The notes: generated by a model from the sequence alone, not told the origin. A DNA stretch of 64,000 nucleotides from CAVORD01 sp963698535 (GCA_963698535.1 CAVORD010000006.1:33415-97414); one strand, 5' to 3'; positions 48,614-58,051 are shown, numbered from the stretch's first letter. Numbers and translations: made by a program.

Positions 48614-50086
48614 TTAATATGAGGTACCTGCCTCATTGCGAGTAACTGGTTTCCTGATAACTGGATTGTTGGAGACCTGATCGCTTCCAACATCTTTTGG
48701 AATAGCTGGTCGCACATGTCCATCAATATCAGAAGAGAGGGTATCAAATCTTCCCGACACAGAGGCATCCTTGGCAGGATTCCCAAAGATAGGCCTGATA
48801 AGGGATTCATATCTTGCCATTGGCAGAGTGGCAATCAGGAATCCTGTTGAAGGAGATACCCCTATTGTAGAGGCATCGGTCAGATTCCCCTTAAATGTAA
48901 CACCGGTAGCCGAATCATAGGTTTTAACAACAGGATAGTTGCCTGCCGAAATAATAATGTTGTTTTCAATTTGAGAATTGATAGGGGCGAGGGATTTTTC
49001 CGAGTCTTTTCCCGCACCGATAGCAAAAGGCTCCCTGCAATTGATGATTGTATTATATCCTACCGTGGCGTTTTCGACCTGGCGGTATCTGTTTGCCGGT
49101 GAATTTGGAACTCCATTGGCAAGACAAATAGCCGCCCTATACTCGGTACCGGTTAGGTTTTCCAGATAGTTATTATATACTATGTGACCCGGTCCTATAA
49201 GTCTAATCCCTCCGCAGTTCTTATTTAGGTTGCCAAAGAAGAAATTTCCGTAAACCAGGCAATCTGAACCGTGACGTAGCGTCAGCGTCCCCTCGCAGTT
49301 GGTAAAGTTATTGTACCGGTAAATATTACCAACCGACTTGCTGGAGATGATCTCAATCTCTCCGTCACATGCTTCAAACAGGTTGTACTCTACTATGCAA
49401 TTCGATGAGTAGCGTTCCCAGTCGCTTGTGCCTATTCTTATTGTTTCTCCGCCATTGACACCCAGAGAGGGTCTTGGTCCGAAGTAGTTATGATCAATAA
49501 TATGGTAATCGGGTATGGCATCGAGCCATACAACAAAGGTGGCACCTGCATTAAATTTCCCGGTAAGGCTACAATGGTCGACCCTGTTGTGGGTCCCATA
49601 AAGTGAAATCCACTTTGTATCGAGGTCTTTATTTACCGGATTGTAGTTTAAGATGGAAACGTTTGTTAGCCTGCAGTATGAAGCCTCTCTGGTTCCTGAC
49701 CTGAATTCAATAATCGACCCGCTTGCAGTAGGGACCCCATTATGGAAGGCTATATCGCATATTACCAGATAATCACCGGCAATCTTCAAGGTACTGTTTC
49801 CTGTAAAGATGGTTTTTCCGGGAACCTCTCCCATAAATACTACTGGTGCTCCGGGCTTTCCCGAGATGTCTATAATCAGTTGCTCGTTGTTCCAGTTTTT
49901 TTCGGCAAACAGAACAGTGTCGCCCGGGAGAAGCTTATCAAGGAGATTCTCCAGTGCAACGCCTGTTTCAATTCGGTATTTCTTGGAGTTTATGATCTCT
50001 GGTTGATCGCCGGGTCCCGTCGTACCTGCCTTTGTGCAGCAACTGATGAATATCGTGATAATTAGAATGTATGCGTATCTGGTCAT
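48614..50086 (-). CDS. PL6 alginate lyase lipoprotein, single-domain type
   Basis: A 490-residue lyase with a lipoprotein signal (YILIITIFISC; Cys16 or Cys17). One beta-helix carries the PL6 set: VNGGETIRIGTSDW, EIEIISSKSVGNIYRYNNF (catalytic Lys), GTLTLRHGSDCLVYGNFF (catalytic Arg) and GIRLIGPGHIVYNNYLENLT. It ends in a short extension (ASVSGRFDTLSSDIDGHVRP). It is clearly related to the next PL6 gene but only half as long in domains. Paired long and short PL6 enzymes suggest a split between polymer and oligomer or between linkage types. The SusD gene ends 68 bp upstream. Confidence 0.92.
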   Translation of the reverse strand: MTRYAYILIITIFISCCTKAGTTGPGDQPEIINSKKYRIETGVALENLLDKLLPGDTVLFAEKNWNNEQLIIDISGKPGAPVVFMGEVPGKTIFTGNSTLKIAGDYLVICDIAFHNGVPTASGSIIEFRSGTREASYCRLTNVSILNYNPVNKDLDTKWISLYGTHNRVDHCSLTGKFNAGATFVVWLDAIPDYHIIDHNYFGPRPSLGVNGGETIRIGTSDWERYSSNCIVEYNLFEACDGEIEIISSKSVGNIYRYNNFTNCEGTLTLRHGSDCLVYGNFFFGNLNKNCGGIRLIGPGHIVYNNYLENLTGTEYRAAICLANGVPNSPANRYRQVENATVGYNTIINCREPFAIGAGKDSEKSLAPINSQIENNIIISAGNYPVVKTYDSATGVTFKGNLTDASTIGVSPSTGFLIATLPMARYESLIRPIFGNPAKDASVSGRFDTLSSDIDGHVRPAIPKDVGSDQVSNNPVIRKPVTRNEAGTSY

Positions 50087-50154
50087 ATGATAAAAAATTA
50101 AACAGGTAAAAGAGAGACGGAATGTCGTCTCTCCTCTACCCGTTGTTCACCAAC

Positions 50155-51528
50155 CTAATTATATCCTAGATTCTGTGTTAGAGTCGGATACAGGTTCCTT
50201 TCCCTTTGTGGGATAGGTAGTAACAGGTCAGTCGATGAATAGGTGAAATTCGCCTCTGTTGTTACCGCAAAAGCTCCCATCACTGCATCGGCATAACCCA
50301 ACCTGATCAAATCGTATAACCTATGGTTCTCAAACGCCAGTTCCACGCGACGCTCCTTAAGCAGATCTTCCTTTGTAAGTGTAGCAAGTGGAGTGAGGCC
50401 AGCCCGGCCTCTTAAGAGGTTGACTGCGCCTAGCGCAACCGCGTCAGTTGTGGAAGCTGCCCCGGCCATAATTGCTTCAGCTCTCATTAGTAGAACGTCG
50501 GCATACCTGAGTACGATCCAGTCATTTCCGCCTAATTGGCTGTTAGCAGCAGTAATAGCCCTGAATTTCCCACATTCAAACCGTCCTGATGAACCGGCAA
50601 GAGGTTCAAAATAGAAAAGTGTGCTCGCCCTTGTGTCACCTACTTCCAGCGAAGCCATAAGGTCATCGGTAGGGTAGTTTAATCCGCTTGCTCTTCCTTT
50701 CCATGTGAAATCATACGAGAAAATCTCACTATCCTTAGCATCATCGGGGATGAACTGAACCGCGAATATAATCTCAGTATTACGTTCGGAATAGAAAACC
50801 CCATTATATGTGGTAGCCATACCGTAATTACCGCTGGTTACGACTGCATCCAGTGCTGTTTTAGCTGCGGTGTAGTTTCCCATAGTAAGATAAACCTTAC
50901 CGAGGAGTGCATTAGCTGCTCCTGAGGTTGCCCTTCCTTCGCCAATACCACTCCTGCCAGGTAGGAATCCAATGGCGTCTTCAAGATCATCAATGATAAA
51001 AGCGTAAACTTCAGCCGTACTTTTTCTTTTAAAATACTCCTTGTCATTTGGACCAATTACCTTGTCAATAACAGGAACATCTCCGAATGCCCTTACCAGA
51101 TTAAAATGACTCAATGCTCTTGCGAACTTCGCTTCACCCTCAAACTGGTTTTTGGTGGCACTGTTGGTTACAACACCCAGATTTTCGAGGACAGTATTTG
51201 CTCTGAAGATAATATTGTAATTATTACTCCAGTAAGCAGACACAGTTGCACTTGTCGGCTGAACATTCATGTCTTCGAACTGAGCCCATTCACCCTCACT
51301 GTTTTTCGTCTTGGAATTATCGGACCGCATTTCAGTTAATGCATACTCAGTCATTACCATAGCTTGCATTCCATCGTAGATGGCTATTACGCCTGCTTCA
51401 ACTTCCTGAGTATTGGTATAGAATCCATTGCTTCCAATCTGATCAATGGGTGAAAGGTCAAGAAATTTTTCGCACGAGCTTACTAATAGTAAGCCTGCCA
51501 TAATTGATAAAAGAACTAATTTTTTCAT
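50155..51528 (-). CDS. susD: SusD/RagB-family glycan-binding lipoprotein
   Basis: A 457-residue lipoprotein (LLLVSSCEKFLDLSP, Cys19) with the SusD TPR-type fold: TNTQEVEAGVIAIYDGMQAM, NVLENLGVVTNSATKNQFEG, EAKFARALSHFNLVRAFGDV, NALLGKVYLTMGNYTAAKTA, and the C-terminal LLKERRVELAFENHRLYDLI and YTPTL-like LLPIPQRERNLYPTL. It sits on the cell surface as the lid of the SusC channel and binds substrate, here presumably alginate oligosaccharides. Its start is 15 bp after the SusC stop, the standard order. Confidence 0.95.
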   Translation of the reverse strand: MKKLVLLSIMAGLLLVSSCEKFLDLSPIDQIGSNGFYTNTQEVEAGVIAIYDGMQAMVMTEYALTEMRSDNSKTKNSEGEWAQFEDMNVQPTSATVSAYWSNNYNIIFRANTVLENLGVVTNSATKNQFEGEAKFARALSHFNLVRAFGDVPVIDKVIGPNDKEYFKRKSTAEVYAFIIDDLEDAIGFLPGRSGIGEGRATSGAANALLGKVYLTMGNYTAAKTALDAVVTSGNYGMATTYNGVFYSERNTEIIFAVQFIPDDAKDSEIFSYDFTWKGRASGLNYPTDDLMASLEVGDTRASTLFYFEPLAGSSGRFECGKFRAITAANSQLGGNDWIVLRYADVLLMRAEAIMAGAASTTDAVALGAVNLLRGRAGLTPLATLTKEDLLKERRVELAFENHRLYDLIRLGYADAVMGAFAVTTEANFTYSSTDLLLPIPQRERNLYPTLTQNLGYN

Positions 51529-51543
51529 TTCTCTTCCTCCAAA

Positions 51544-54500
51544 TTAAAATTCAAGATTTATACCCACCGTAACAGCATGTGGTACCGGTGCAGCACCAAC
51601 CTGATAGCCTCCCTGTATAGGATTGTCATTAAATGTGACACCTTCGGGGTTGAATGATGTATAATTCTTAGCCATGATGTATAACAGGTTCTGACCAGAA
51701 ACATAAACCCTGGCTGAATTAACACCTATTCTCTTTGTCAACAGTGAGGGTAGTGTATATCCAAGGTTAATTGAGCGAAGTGCAATAAAAGAGGCATCCT
51801 GTACAAACAGATCGGTATAGATTCTCTCCCTTACCCTGTTGGCATCAACAAATCCTGTAATATAATCCATATTGCTGGCAAACTGATTGTTGATATACTG
51901 GGGGTCCATATTTCGAACCTTGGCACCGTGGGAACCCTGGAATGTGAAACTGAAATCTACACCCTTATATGAAAGTGAGTTTGTAAAGCCCCACACCAGT
52001 TTTGGGTATGGCGATCCAAGGTTAGTGCGATCGTCATTGTCGATTTCGCCGTCACCGTTAAGATCCTTCACATAAACATCCTGGCTGGTCCCACCAATAG
52101 GATAACGTGGATCCTTAAGGTATTCATTTGGAATTTCCTTTTCATAGATAAATCCATAGAATGATGAGATGGGATAGCCTTCCAGTGCAATGTATTCAGA
52201 TGGTCTCTTGTCATCAACATAAGTTATTAAGCCACTAGCACCCGCAAAGTTAATCAGGGTGTTTTTATTAGTAGAGATGTTAGCAGAGGAGGTCCAGTTA
52301 AAATCGACACTCGATAGGAGACGGCCAACAAGTTCTACCTCAACGCCAGTGTTTTTAACCTCACCTATGTTAACCACAGCTGAAGTGAAACCGGTAACAG
52401 AAGGTATCTCCTGAGCGAGAAGAAGGTCATTACTTATTCTGTTATAGTAGTCAACGGTCATCGTCCAGCGGTTATCAAAAATACCTATTTCCAAACCGGG
52501 GGTGAACTCTTCCGACTTCTCCCATCTCAGGTCAGTATTGGCGATATTGATCGGGTTAAAACCGGTTACGGCGACTCCATTTACAATTGCTGTAGTGGCA
52601 GAAAGCCTTGCAATAGCATCGTAGCGACCGATACCGTTATTATTACCGGTTACACCATAACTAACCCTTGCCTTTAAGTTGGAAATGATTGGATTATCCT
52701 TGAGGAAAGGCTCTTCAGAAATTCTCCATCCAAAGGAAGCTGCCGGGAAAAATCCGTACTTGGTATCACTTCCGAATCGGGATGACCCGTCATATCTTGC
52801 GGAAAACGATGCCAGATATTTGTTATCATAAGCATAATTAACCCTTGAAATAATAGAGTGAAGAGTTTCCTGAGCTTTGCTGGTTGAACCTGCTGATATA
52901 ACTGATGCAGCATTCAGGGTGTGTATAAAGTCGAATTCATATCCGGTTCCTGTAAGATCAGAGGAAGTGACATCCCAGATTTCCCATGCCATTCCTGCCA
53001 CAGCGCTTATATCATGCTTCCCAAAACTCTTATTATAACTGAAAAGGTTTTCACTTGAGTAGAAGATATAGGTATCAGTATCATAGTCAGACTGCATTGC
53101 AGCAAGACCATCCCTGTGAGCCTTTGAGCCGACCCATTCTACATCCTGGCGATTCCTGTAGCTTGCAGCTACCGTTGATTTAAAGCTAAGTCCCTTGGTT
53201 ATGTTAAGCTTGAGGTAGGCATCGGTCAATAATTTGAAATCATAGACATAATATTCACGCTCTAGTACCTTTGCATAAGGGCTTACGTTTGATGTTGTGC
53301 TAATGTTAGTGACTGATGTTAGTCCTGGTATAAGGTAGTTGTCAAAATGACGCTCCATTGCGTAATCACCAACTTTAACATTAGGATATGTAGCCCTGTT
53401 GACAAACTGAATGGTATTCTCGTCATGATAAAGAGGCAGCCATGGCGACTGACGTATAGCATCGTGAACACCTATCGGGAAATCTCTTTTTGTTGTGTAT
53501 GATGGATTAAGATTTCCGCCAAATTCAATCACATCATTTACTTTGGTATCCAGTTTTAACCTGGCATTGAATTTTTCGAAATAGTCGGTGAGCAAAATTC
53601 CTTCATCCTTCAGGTAACTGCCAGATACACTGAATTTTGTTTTGCTTGTACCTCCACGGGCACTCAGAGCGTAACTCTGAATATTACCGCCGTCAAACAT
53701 TACATCCAGCCAATCGGTCTCAGTTCCGAGGAGTCCGATGTAGGTAGCCCTGTTATAAGGTACTCCGGCACTATACTCCTCAACAAACTTGTTCCATTCA
53801 GGAATGCCTGTAAGAACGTCATATTTCTGTGCGAATTTGATACCATTATAAGAGTTAAAGGAGAACTTGGTTTTTCCCTCTTTACCCTGTTTAGTGGTAA
53901 TCATAAGCACGCCGTTTCCTCCGCGCGAACCGTAGATAGCAGCAGAAGCAGCATCTTTCAGAACCTCCACGGATTCAATGTCGTTCATATCGAGACTCCC
54001 CAAAAAGGAGCTTCCTGCCGCAACACCATCAATAACAATTAGAGGAGAGGCATCGGCGGTAATGGAACCGATACCTCTTACTCTGATAGTCGGATCGGCA
54101 CCGGCTGAGGCATCGGTAATCTGAATTGTTACGCCGGATACTTTGCCTATTAGCGCTTCGTCAACTCTTGCGACAGGAATCTGCTCCAGTCCCTCGGTGA
54201 CTACTTTTGATATGGACCCTGTAAGATGTGATTTCTTCTGGGTTCCATAACCTATAACAACAACCTCCTCAATTCCGGCAATATCCGGGTCAAGGGTTAT
54301 GTTCAACTGAGCCGGGCCGTTAAATTCAAACTCCTGAGTTATGTACCCAAGAAATGAAACGATAACTGTCCCTGCCTCATTTTTGGTTTGGAAACTAAAG
54401 TTCCCATCAATATCACTGTTGGTTCCGTTATATGTTCCCTTCTCAATTACAGTAGCTCCGATCAAGGGTTCGTTCTTTTCACTGGTTGTGATTTTCCCTT

Positions 54501-54573
54501 TAATCTCTACCTGAGCTGAAACAGTGTAAACGAAAGCCAAAAGAAATATAACCAGGCTTAAGATCTTTTTCAT
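51544..54573 (-). CDS. susC: SusC/RagA-family TonB-dependent transporter
   Basis: A 1009-residue outer-membrane transporter. The signal peptide (LAFVYTVSAQ) precedes a carboxypeptidase-regulatory-like domain (EIKGKITTSEKNEPLIGATV, about 22-100) and the SusC box EEVVVIGYGTQKKSHLTGSI. The plug has IQITDASAGADPTIRVRGIG and NDIESVEVLKDAASAAIYGSR, with RGGNGVLMITTKQGK. The 22-strand barrel ends AVTVGINLEF. It should import alginate oligosaccharides using TonB energy, with the adjacent SusD. No TonB box with extra N-terminal signalling domain is seen, so regulation probably comes from the GntR protein. Confidence 0.95.
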   Translation of the reverse strand: MKKILSLVIFLLAFVYTVSAQVEIKGKITTSEKNEPLIGATVIEKGTYNGTNSDIDGNFSFQTKNEAGTVIVSFLGYITQEFEFNGPAQLNITLDPDIAGIEEVVVIGYGTQKKSHLTGSISKVVTEGLEQIPVARVDEALIGKVSGVTIQITDASAGADPTIRVRGIGSITADASPLIVIDGVAAGSSFLGSLDMNDIESVEVLKDAASAAIYGSRGGNGVLMITTKQGKEGKTKFSFNSYNGIKFAQKYDVLTGIPEWNKFVEEYSAGVPYNRATYIGLLGTETDWLDVMFDGGNIQSYALSARGGTSKTKFSVSGSYLKDEGILLTDYFEKFNARLKLDTKVNDVIEFGGNLNPSYTTKRDFPIGVHDAIRQSPWLPLYHDENTIQFVNRATYPNVKVGDYAMERHFDNYLIPGLTSVTNISTTSNVSPYAKVLEREYYVYDFKLLTDAYLKLNITKGLSFKSTVAASYRNRQDVEWVGSKAHRDGLAAMQSDYDTDTYIFYSSENLFSYNKSFGKHDISAVAGMAWEIWDVTSSDLTGTGYEFDFIHTLNAASVISAGSTSKAQETLHSIISRVNYAYDNKYLASFSARYDGSSRFGSDTKYGFFPAASFGWRISEEPFLKDNPIISNLKARVSYGVTGNNNGIGRYDAIARLSATTAIVNGVAVTGFNPINIANTDLRWEKSEEFTPGLEIGIFDNRWTMTVDYYNRISNDLLLAQEIPSVTGFTSAVVNIGEVKNTGVEVELVGRLLSSVDFNWTSSANISTNKNTLINFAGASGLITYVDDKRPSEYIALEGYPISSFYGFIYEKEIPNEYLKDPRYPIGGTSQDVYVKDLNGDGEIDNDDRTNLGSPYPKLVWGFTNSLSYKGVDFSFTFQGSHGAKVRNMDPQYINNQFASNMDYITGFVDANRVRERIYTDLFVQDASFIALRSINLGYTLPSLLTKRIGVNSARVYVSGQNLLYIMAKNYTSFNPEGVTFNDNPIQGGYQVGAAPVPHAVTVGINLEF

Positions 54574-54713
54574 TTAAGGTTCTTTTTATTTTAAACTAAT
54601 GTCTGATTCGATTATGATACATTTGTATTTGTTGTTGCGAAACCTTGAGTAATTAGTTGATCTGGATGTTCAATATGTAAATTACCACAGGCAACGTAAC
54701 CTCGTTTGATTAA

Positions 54714-54737
54714 GGGTTGACTTTTTAAAGTCAATCC
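54714..54737. terminator. Hairpin between the regulator gene and susC
   Basis: GGGTTGACTTT (54714-54724) pairs with AAAGTCAATCC (54727-54737). The T run (TTTTT) follows on the plus strand, while on the minus strand, where the genes run, the tract is short. It may weaken read-through from the regulator gene into susC. I could not find a convincing TAnnTTTG box in the 195-bp gap. Confidence 0.45.
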
Positions 54738-54768
54738 TTTTTAGCTTGTATTGTCATTCATACCACAT

Positions 54769-55485
54769 TTATTTTTGTGTTTTATTAGATTTACTGAATT
54801 CGAAAACATCCTGAAGGTGTAATTCCATAGCCTTTCTGGCAGAGGGTGCATCCTGACGGATAATATTGTCAAGTATTATCCTGTGCTCATCATATGATTT
54901 CATAACCCTCCCTTCGCCACAAACATTCAGTTTCCTGTAGATATTTATGATATCAGGGATAATTATGAGCATTAGCGATTTTATAACAAGGTTCTGGCTG
55001 GCGCTGGCAATACTCAGGTGAAATCGGAAGTCTTCCTTAACTCCGGTTTGGCCTGTGTCAACCTTTGATTTATACTTTTCAAGAGCTTGCTCCATCTCGT
55101 CAATATCGCGATGAGTTCTCCTAAGTGCCGCCTGATATGCCACGAACGTTTCCATCGTTACTCGCGTCTCTACAAGATGAAAGAAGTCTTTGTCGCTTAA
55201 TCTAATAACGTTGGTCATCAACCCTTCCATGGCAGCAATATCAACTCCTGATACCACCGTACCACTTTGAGGATGGGTTTTGAGGATCCCGTAAAACTCG
55301 AGTTTTTTGATTGCGTCCCTAACATAAGTTCTTCCTATTCCGAATGTTTCGGAAAGTCTTCTCTCGGAAGGTAGTCTGTCACCAGGCCTTAAAGTTCCTT
55401 CCTCAATAGAATTATAAATCTGCTTGATGATTTTATCAACCGGATTTTCGAACTCAATCACTTTGAAACTTTCTAACAAATCCAT
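54769..55485 (-). CDS. FadR/GntR-family regulator of the alginate locus
   Basis: I start at ATG 55485; the longer open frame to 55578 would overlap the PKD gene. The N-terminal winged helix (about 10-75) reads NPVDKIIKQIYNSIEEGTLR, GDRLPSERRLSETFGIGRTY and VRDAIKKLEFYGILKTHPQS. An FCD ligand domain follows (about 85-230; FFHLVETRVTMETFVAYQAA, EDFRFHLSIASASQN, YDEHRIILDNIIRQDAP), with the Asp/His metal-ligand pattern. FadR-type proteins of this group bind TGGT-nn-ACCA palindromes, and two such sites lie upstream of the first gene of this run. The effector is probably KDG or a related uronate, as in other alginate regulators, but this is inference. Confidence 0.88.
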   Translation of the reverse strand: MDLLESFKVIEFENPVDKIIKQIYNSIEEGTLRPGDRLPSERRLSETFGIGRTYVRDAIKKLEFYGILKTHPQSGTVVSGVDIAAMEGLMTNVIRLSDKDFFHLVETRVTMETFVAYQAALRRTHRDIDEMEQALEKYKSKVDTGQTGVKEDFRFHLSIASASQNLVIKSLMLIIIPDIINIYRKLNVCGEGRVMKSYDEHRIILDNIIRQDAPSARKAMELHLQDVFEFSKSNKTQK

Positions 55486-55531
55486 AGGGCTTATATTTAG
55501 AGTAAAAGACAAATTGTTCTTATGATCAGGT

Positions 55532-56536
55532 TCAATTCTTTTGAATCGAGAAATGATCGACACGGGTTTCAGTGTCAATATAAGCCGACATGATTGTTAT
55601 ACTCGTAGATGCTCCTGAATTGAACACGACAGTTTTTTCTTCATATGCACTTGTAGAGGCGGAGAAGGGTACTGTTTCTGTGTATATAACAGTTCCCGGG
55701 TTAACACCATCGGCAATTGAAAAGGTGAATCCACTTCCCGTAGCTTTAGTTACATACCAGTATTTCAGGATATAGCTTGTGTTAGCCTCAACAGTAAATG
55801 TCTGTGCGGCCGATTTCCCTGCACCATCAAGTTTGCAACCTCTCACTCCGTCGGGAGGAGTTGGACTACCGCTTATTGACATTGTTCCTACCCAATGGTC
55901 GCGTCCATCACCCTCTTCAAAGCTTGGGTTAAGGATTGTTGCAATAAATGAGACAACAGTTACATCGGATGACGTAGTGTTGAATTCGGCAAGAGCATTG
56001 CGTGCAGTTAAGGTTACTGTGTAAGTACCGGGAGCTGCATAAGTCACAACAGGATTCTCCAGAGTAGATGTTTGTCCATCACCAAAGTCCCATTCATAGG
56101 TTGTTGCCCGGGTACTCTCATTTACAAATGTTACAACCAGGAAGTTGGCAGTGTATGAGAATCTCGCGAGGGGAGTTGTTGGCTCCTTTTCAACTGTGAC
56201 AATAACGGTTGAAACATCAGTTGCTCCGTTGTTATCTTTTGCCTCAAGTGAGATTGTGTAGGTTCCTCCGACGGCATATGCATGCATTCCCGGATCCTTA
56301 AGTTCGCTAGTGCTGCCGTCGCCAAAGTCCCAGAGATAAGTAGTCGCATGGGTCGCTTTGTTAGCCACAGTCACTTCAAGAAAATTGATGCTATGGGTGA
56401 ATTCGCTTTTTGGCGTACTGGAGTCGACAAAAACGTAGTCTGGGATCTCAGTACAACCGGAAAAGAATAGCATCATCAGCACAAAAGAGATTCCAAATCC
56501 CTTAAGTGCAGAGGAGGTGATTCTTGGGTTTTTCAT
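55532..56536 (-). CDS. PKD-domain surface lipoprotein, first gene of the alginate locus
   Basis: A 334-residue lipoprotein (LMMLFFSGC, Cys28). Two PKD domains follow, each with the WDFGDG signature (TTYLWDFGDGSTSELKDPGM and TTYEWDFGDGQTSTLENPVV). The C-terminal 130 residues form a beta-sandwich like a carbohydrate-binding module (ILNPSFEEGDGRDHWVGT, AAQTFTVEANTSYILKYWYV, ITIMSAYIDTETRVDHFSI). It has no lyase motifs. It is probably a surface glycan-binding protein that holds alginate for the SusCD pair. The operator palindromes lie 31-66 bp upstream of its start. The regulator gene begins 46 bp downstream. Confidence 0.87.
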   Translation of the reverse strand: MKNPRITSSALKGFGISFVLMMLFFSGCTEIPDYVFVDSSTPKSEFTHSINFLEVTVANKATHATTYLWDFGDGSTSELKDPGMHAYAVGGTYTISLEAKDNNGATDVSTVIVTVEKEPTTPLARFSYTANFLVVTFVNESTRATTYEWDFGDGQTSTLENPVVTYAAPGTYTVTLTARNALAEFNTTSSDVTVVSFIATILNPSFEEGDGRDHWVGTMSISGSPTPPDGVRGCKLDGAGKSAAQTFTVEANTSYILKYWYVTKATGSGFTFSIADGVNPGTVIYTETVPFSASTSAYEEKTVVFNSGASTSITIMSAYIDTETRVDHFSIQKN

Positions 56537-56566
56537 AGTTAATTGGTTTTGAAAAGTTGTTGATAA

Positions 56567-56602
56567 ATTGGTAGACCAATCGCTTTTAATTGGTAGACCA
56601 AT
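56567..56602 (-). promoter_or_regulatory. Twin operator palindromes for the FadR-type regulator
   Basis: Two identical perfect palindromes, ATTGGTAGACCAAT, lie at 56567-56580 and 56589-56602, centred 22 bp apart (about two helical turns). They contain TGGT-AG-ACCA, the half-sites bound by FadR-subfamily regulators and close to the hexuronate (UxuR/ExuR) operator. They are 31-66 bp upstream of the PKD gene. I found no third copy in the window. Confidence 0.75.
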
Positions 56603-56904
56603 TTATGAGATGCAACAATAAATTCCAAAAAATATTTGGTTTTGTTTCAACCAGATTGTAACTATCAGAAAATCAATACGCTTTCAAGACATGTTATAAA
56701 ACATGCGATACAAAGAGGTACAACTAGTGTGAAATATTTAACAATATTATGTTAAATAGGGGGTGTATTCTCCTCTAAAAGTTCCTGGTTTTCTTACTTC
56801 TGAGAAATGACTTGAGACAGTTCTATACCGAAAAGTTCTTGGTACTTTTGAAAAAGGGATGTATCAAGCCAACTATAAAAATCTTTGATTACCTGGTCTC
56901 TTCC
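56603..56904. other. Gene-free stretch upstream of the alginate locus
   Basis: About 300 bp between the operators and the C45-hydrolase gene. It is AT-rich and holds a direct repeat, AAAAGTTCCTGGT (about 56777) and AAAAGTTCTTGGT (about 56831), and an imperfect palindrome around ACATGTTATAAAACATG (about 56690). No TAnnTTTG box stands out for the alginate operon. Confidence 0.4.
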
Positions 56905-58035
56905 CTATCCCGACAATTCCTTTGAAGAGGGTACCCTATTGAAAATCTCCGTCTCAAGAGTACCAAGCATCTGCATTATACCGGTCTGCTCGACATTTAT
57001 GACCCGGGAAATATCAATGTACTTCTTGCCCGAACCCCGGCTTATAGGGAAACACTTTTCTTTTAGTTGCAGCGATGCATCGCAAATAGGTGCATGGTAG
57101 TCCTTCCTGGCCTTAACTACCACGGGTAGGGAACCATCTGACGTAAGCCAGACTGGTACAGCTACCGAGGTTAAAGGAAATCCAAGAATTGTCCACATAA
57201 CAGTATTAAGGGGGCTTTCGTCTCTGGCCGTTCCTACCACCATCATTACCGATGCTGTTGAATTTCGGGGAATAAAGTCCTCAAAAAACCGGTACGCCGG
57301 CTTATCTGAATTTTCAGGTAAATCTTTGGAAAGGTCGTCACCTGTAAGTGAGTGTGTAAGATTCCGGGAGATATTATTAATAAGGTACTGAGGGCTGTAA
57401 CGACCGGTTGCCGCTACATCATAGAGGACATTTTCAGCAGTAGCATATCTGATATACCCTGCACCTTTTTCAGGCGATCCGGTAAAGGCATGATTTGTCC
57501 TGATAAGGTATCCGAATGGAGCTACTGCAGGGTCGTTTACATCTATCTTGCGAAATCCATAGTTTCCAGTTTCAAAATATGCTGCACCACCTTTTGCATC
57601 AATCACACCAAAGTTCGTGTCTGCACCCAATGGTTTCGGCATGTCGTTGAGCATCTTCTCAAAATCGTCAACGGTGGCACATGTCATTAATGCCAGTTTC
57701 ATCAGATCTCCCTCCTGGTCCATAAAAGTCGTTGTGTCACCAACATTCATGTTATAAGCGACAGAATTCATAATGGCAAATCCGGTACTGTTGTACCCTC
57801 CAAATACTTCACCTCTCCAATTCTTTGTGCCGTTTACAACGCCTATATATGGGTACTTCCCATCAGTGAAATACGCAAGCGCATTATCGAGTGTACCTGT
57901 ATCACGATGCTTATAAAGGATGGGTTTACCATCGGGTGTATACTTTCCGCTGATGATAAAGGTGGTACAAGCTTCCGATATTCCTGAGCCCATCGATACC
58001 AGCAGGAGTAGAGTAAAAAGAATAATACGTCTCAT
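56905..58035 (-). CDS. C45-like NTN hydrolase (acyltransferase/choloylglycine-hydrolase fold)
   Basis: ATG 58035 is chosen because a TATCTTTG box lies just ahead of it, inside the longer open frame to 58107. The signal peptide (RRIILFTLLLLVSMGSGISEA) would be removed just before ACTTFIISGKYTPDGKPILY, leaving Cys as the likely N-terminal nucleophile. Other matches include KHRDTG, GGYNSTGFAIMNSVAYN, FGVIDAKGGAAYFETGNYGF and YLIRTNHAFTGSPEKGAGYI. This pattern fits the acyl-CoA:6-APA acyltransferase-like C45 family. It probably hydrolyses an amide in the periplasm; substrate unknown. Confidence 0.7.
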   Translation of the reverse strand: MRRIILFTLLLLVSMGSGISEACTTFIISGKYTPDGKPILYKHRDTGTLDNALAYFTDGKYPYIGVVNGTKNWRGEVFGGYNSTGFAIMNSVAYNMNVGDTTTFMDQEGDLMKLALMTCATVDDFEKMLNDMPKPLGADTNFGVIDAKGGAAYFETGNYGFRKIDVNDPAVAPFGYLIRTNHAFTGSPEKGAGYIRYATAENVLYDVAATGRYSPQYLINNISRNLTHSLTGDDLSKDLPENSDKPAYRFFEDFIPRNSTASVMMVVGTARDESPLNTVMWTILGFPLTSVAVPVWLTSDGSLPVVVKARKDYHAPICDASLQLKEKCFPISRGSGKKYIDISRVINVEQTGIMQMLGTLETEIFNRVPSSKELSG

Positions 58036-58051
58036 TTTAATCTGTTTTACC

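Noticed and set aside
48565..48834. N-terminal extension of the long PL6 lyase by 90 residues
   Set aside because: The extension overlaps the end of the upstream PL6 gene in another frame and puts the lipoprotein signal in the middle of the protein.
55486..55578. N-terminal extension of the FadR-type regulator
   Set aside because: It would overlap the PKD gene and adds nothing resembling the family; the winged helix starts soon after ATG 55485.
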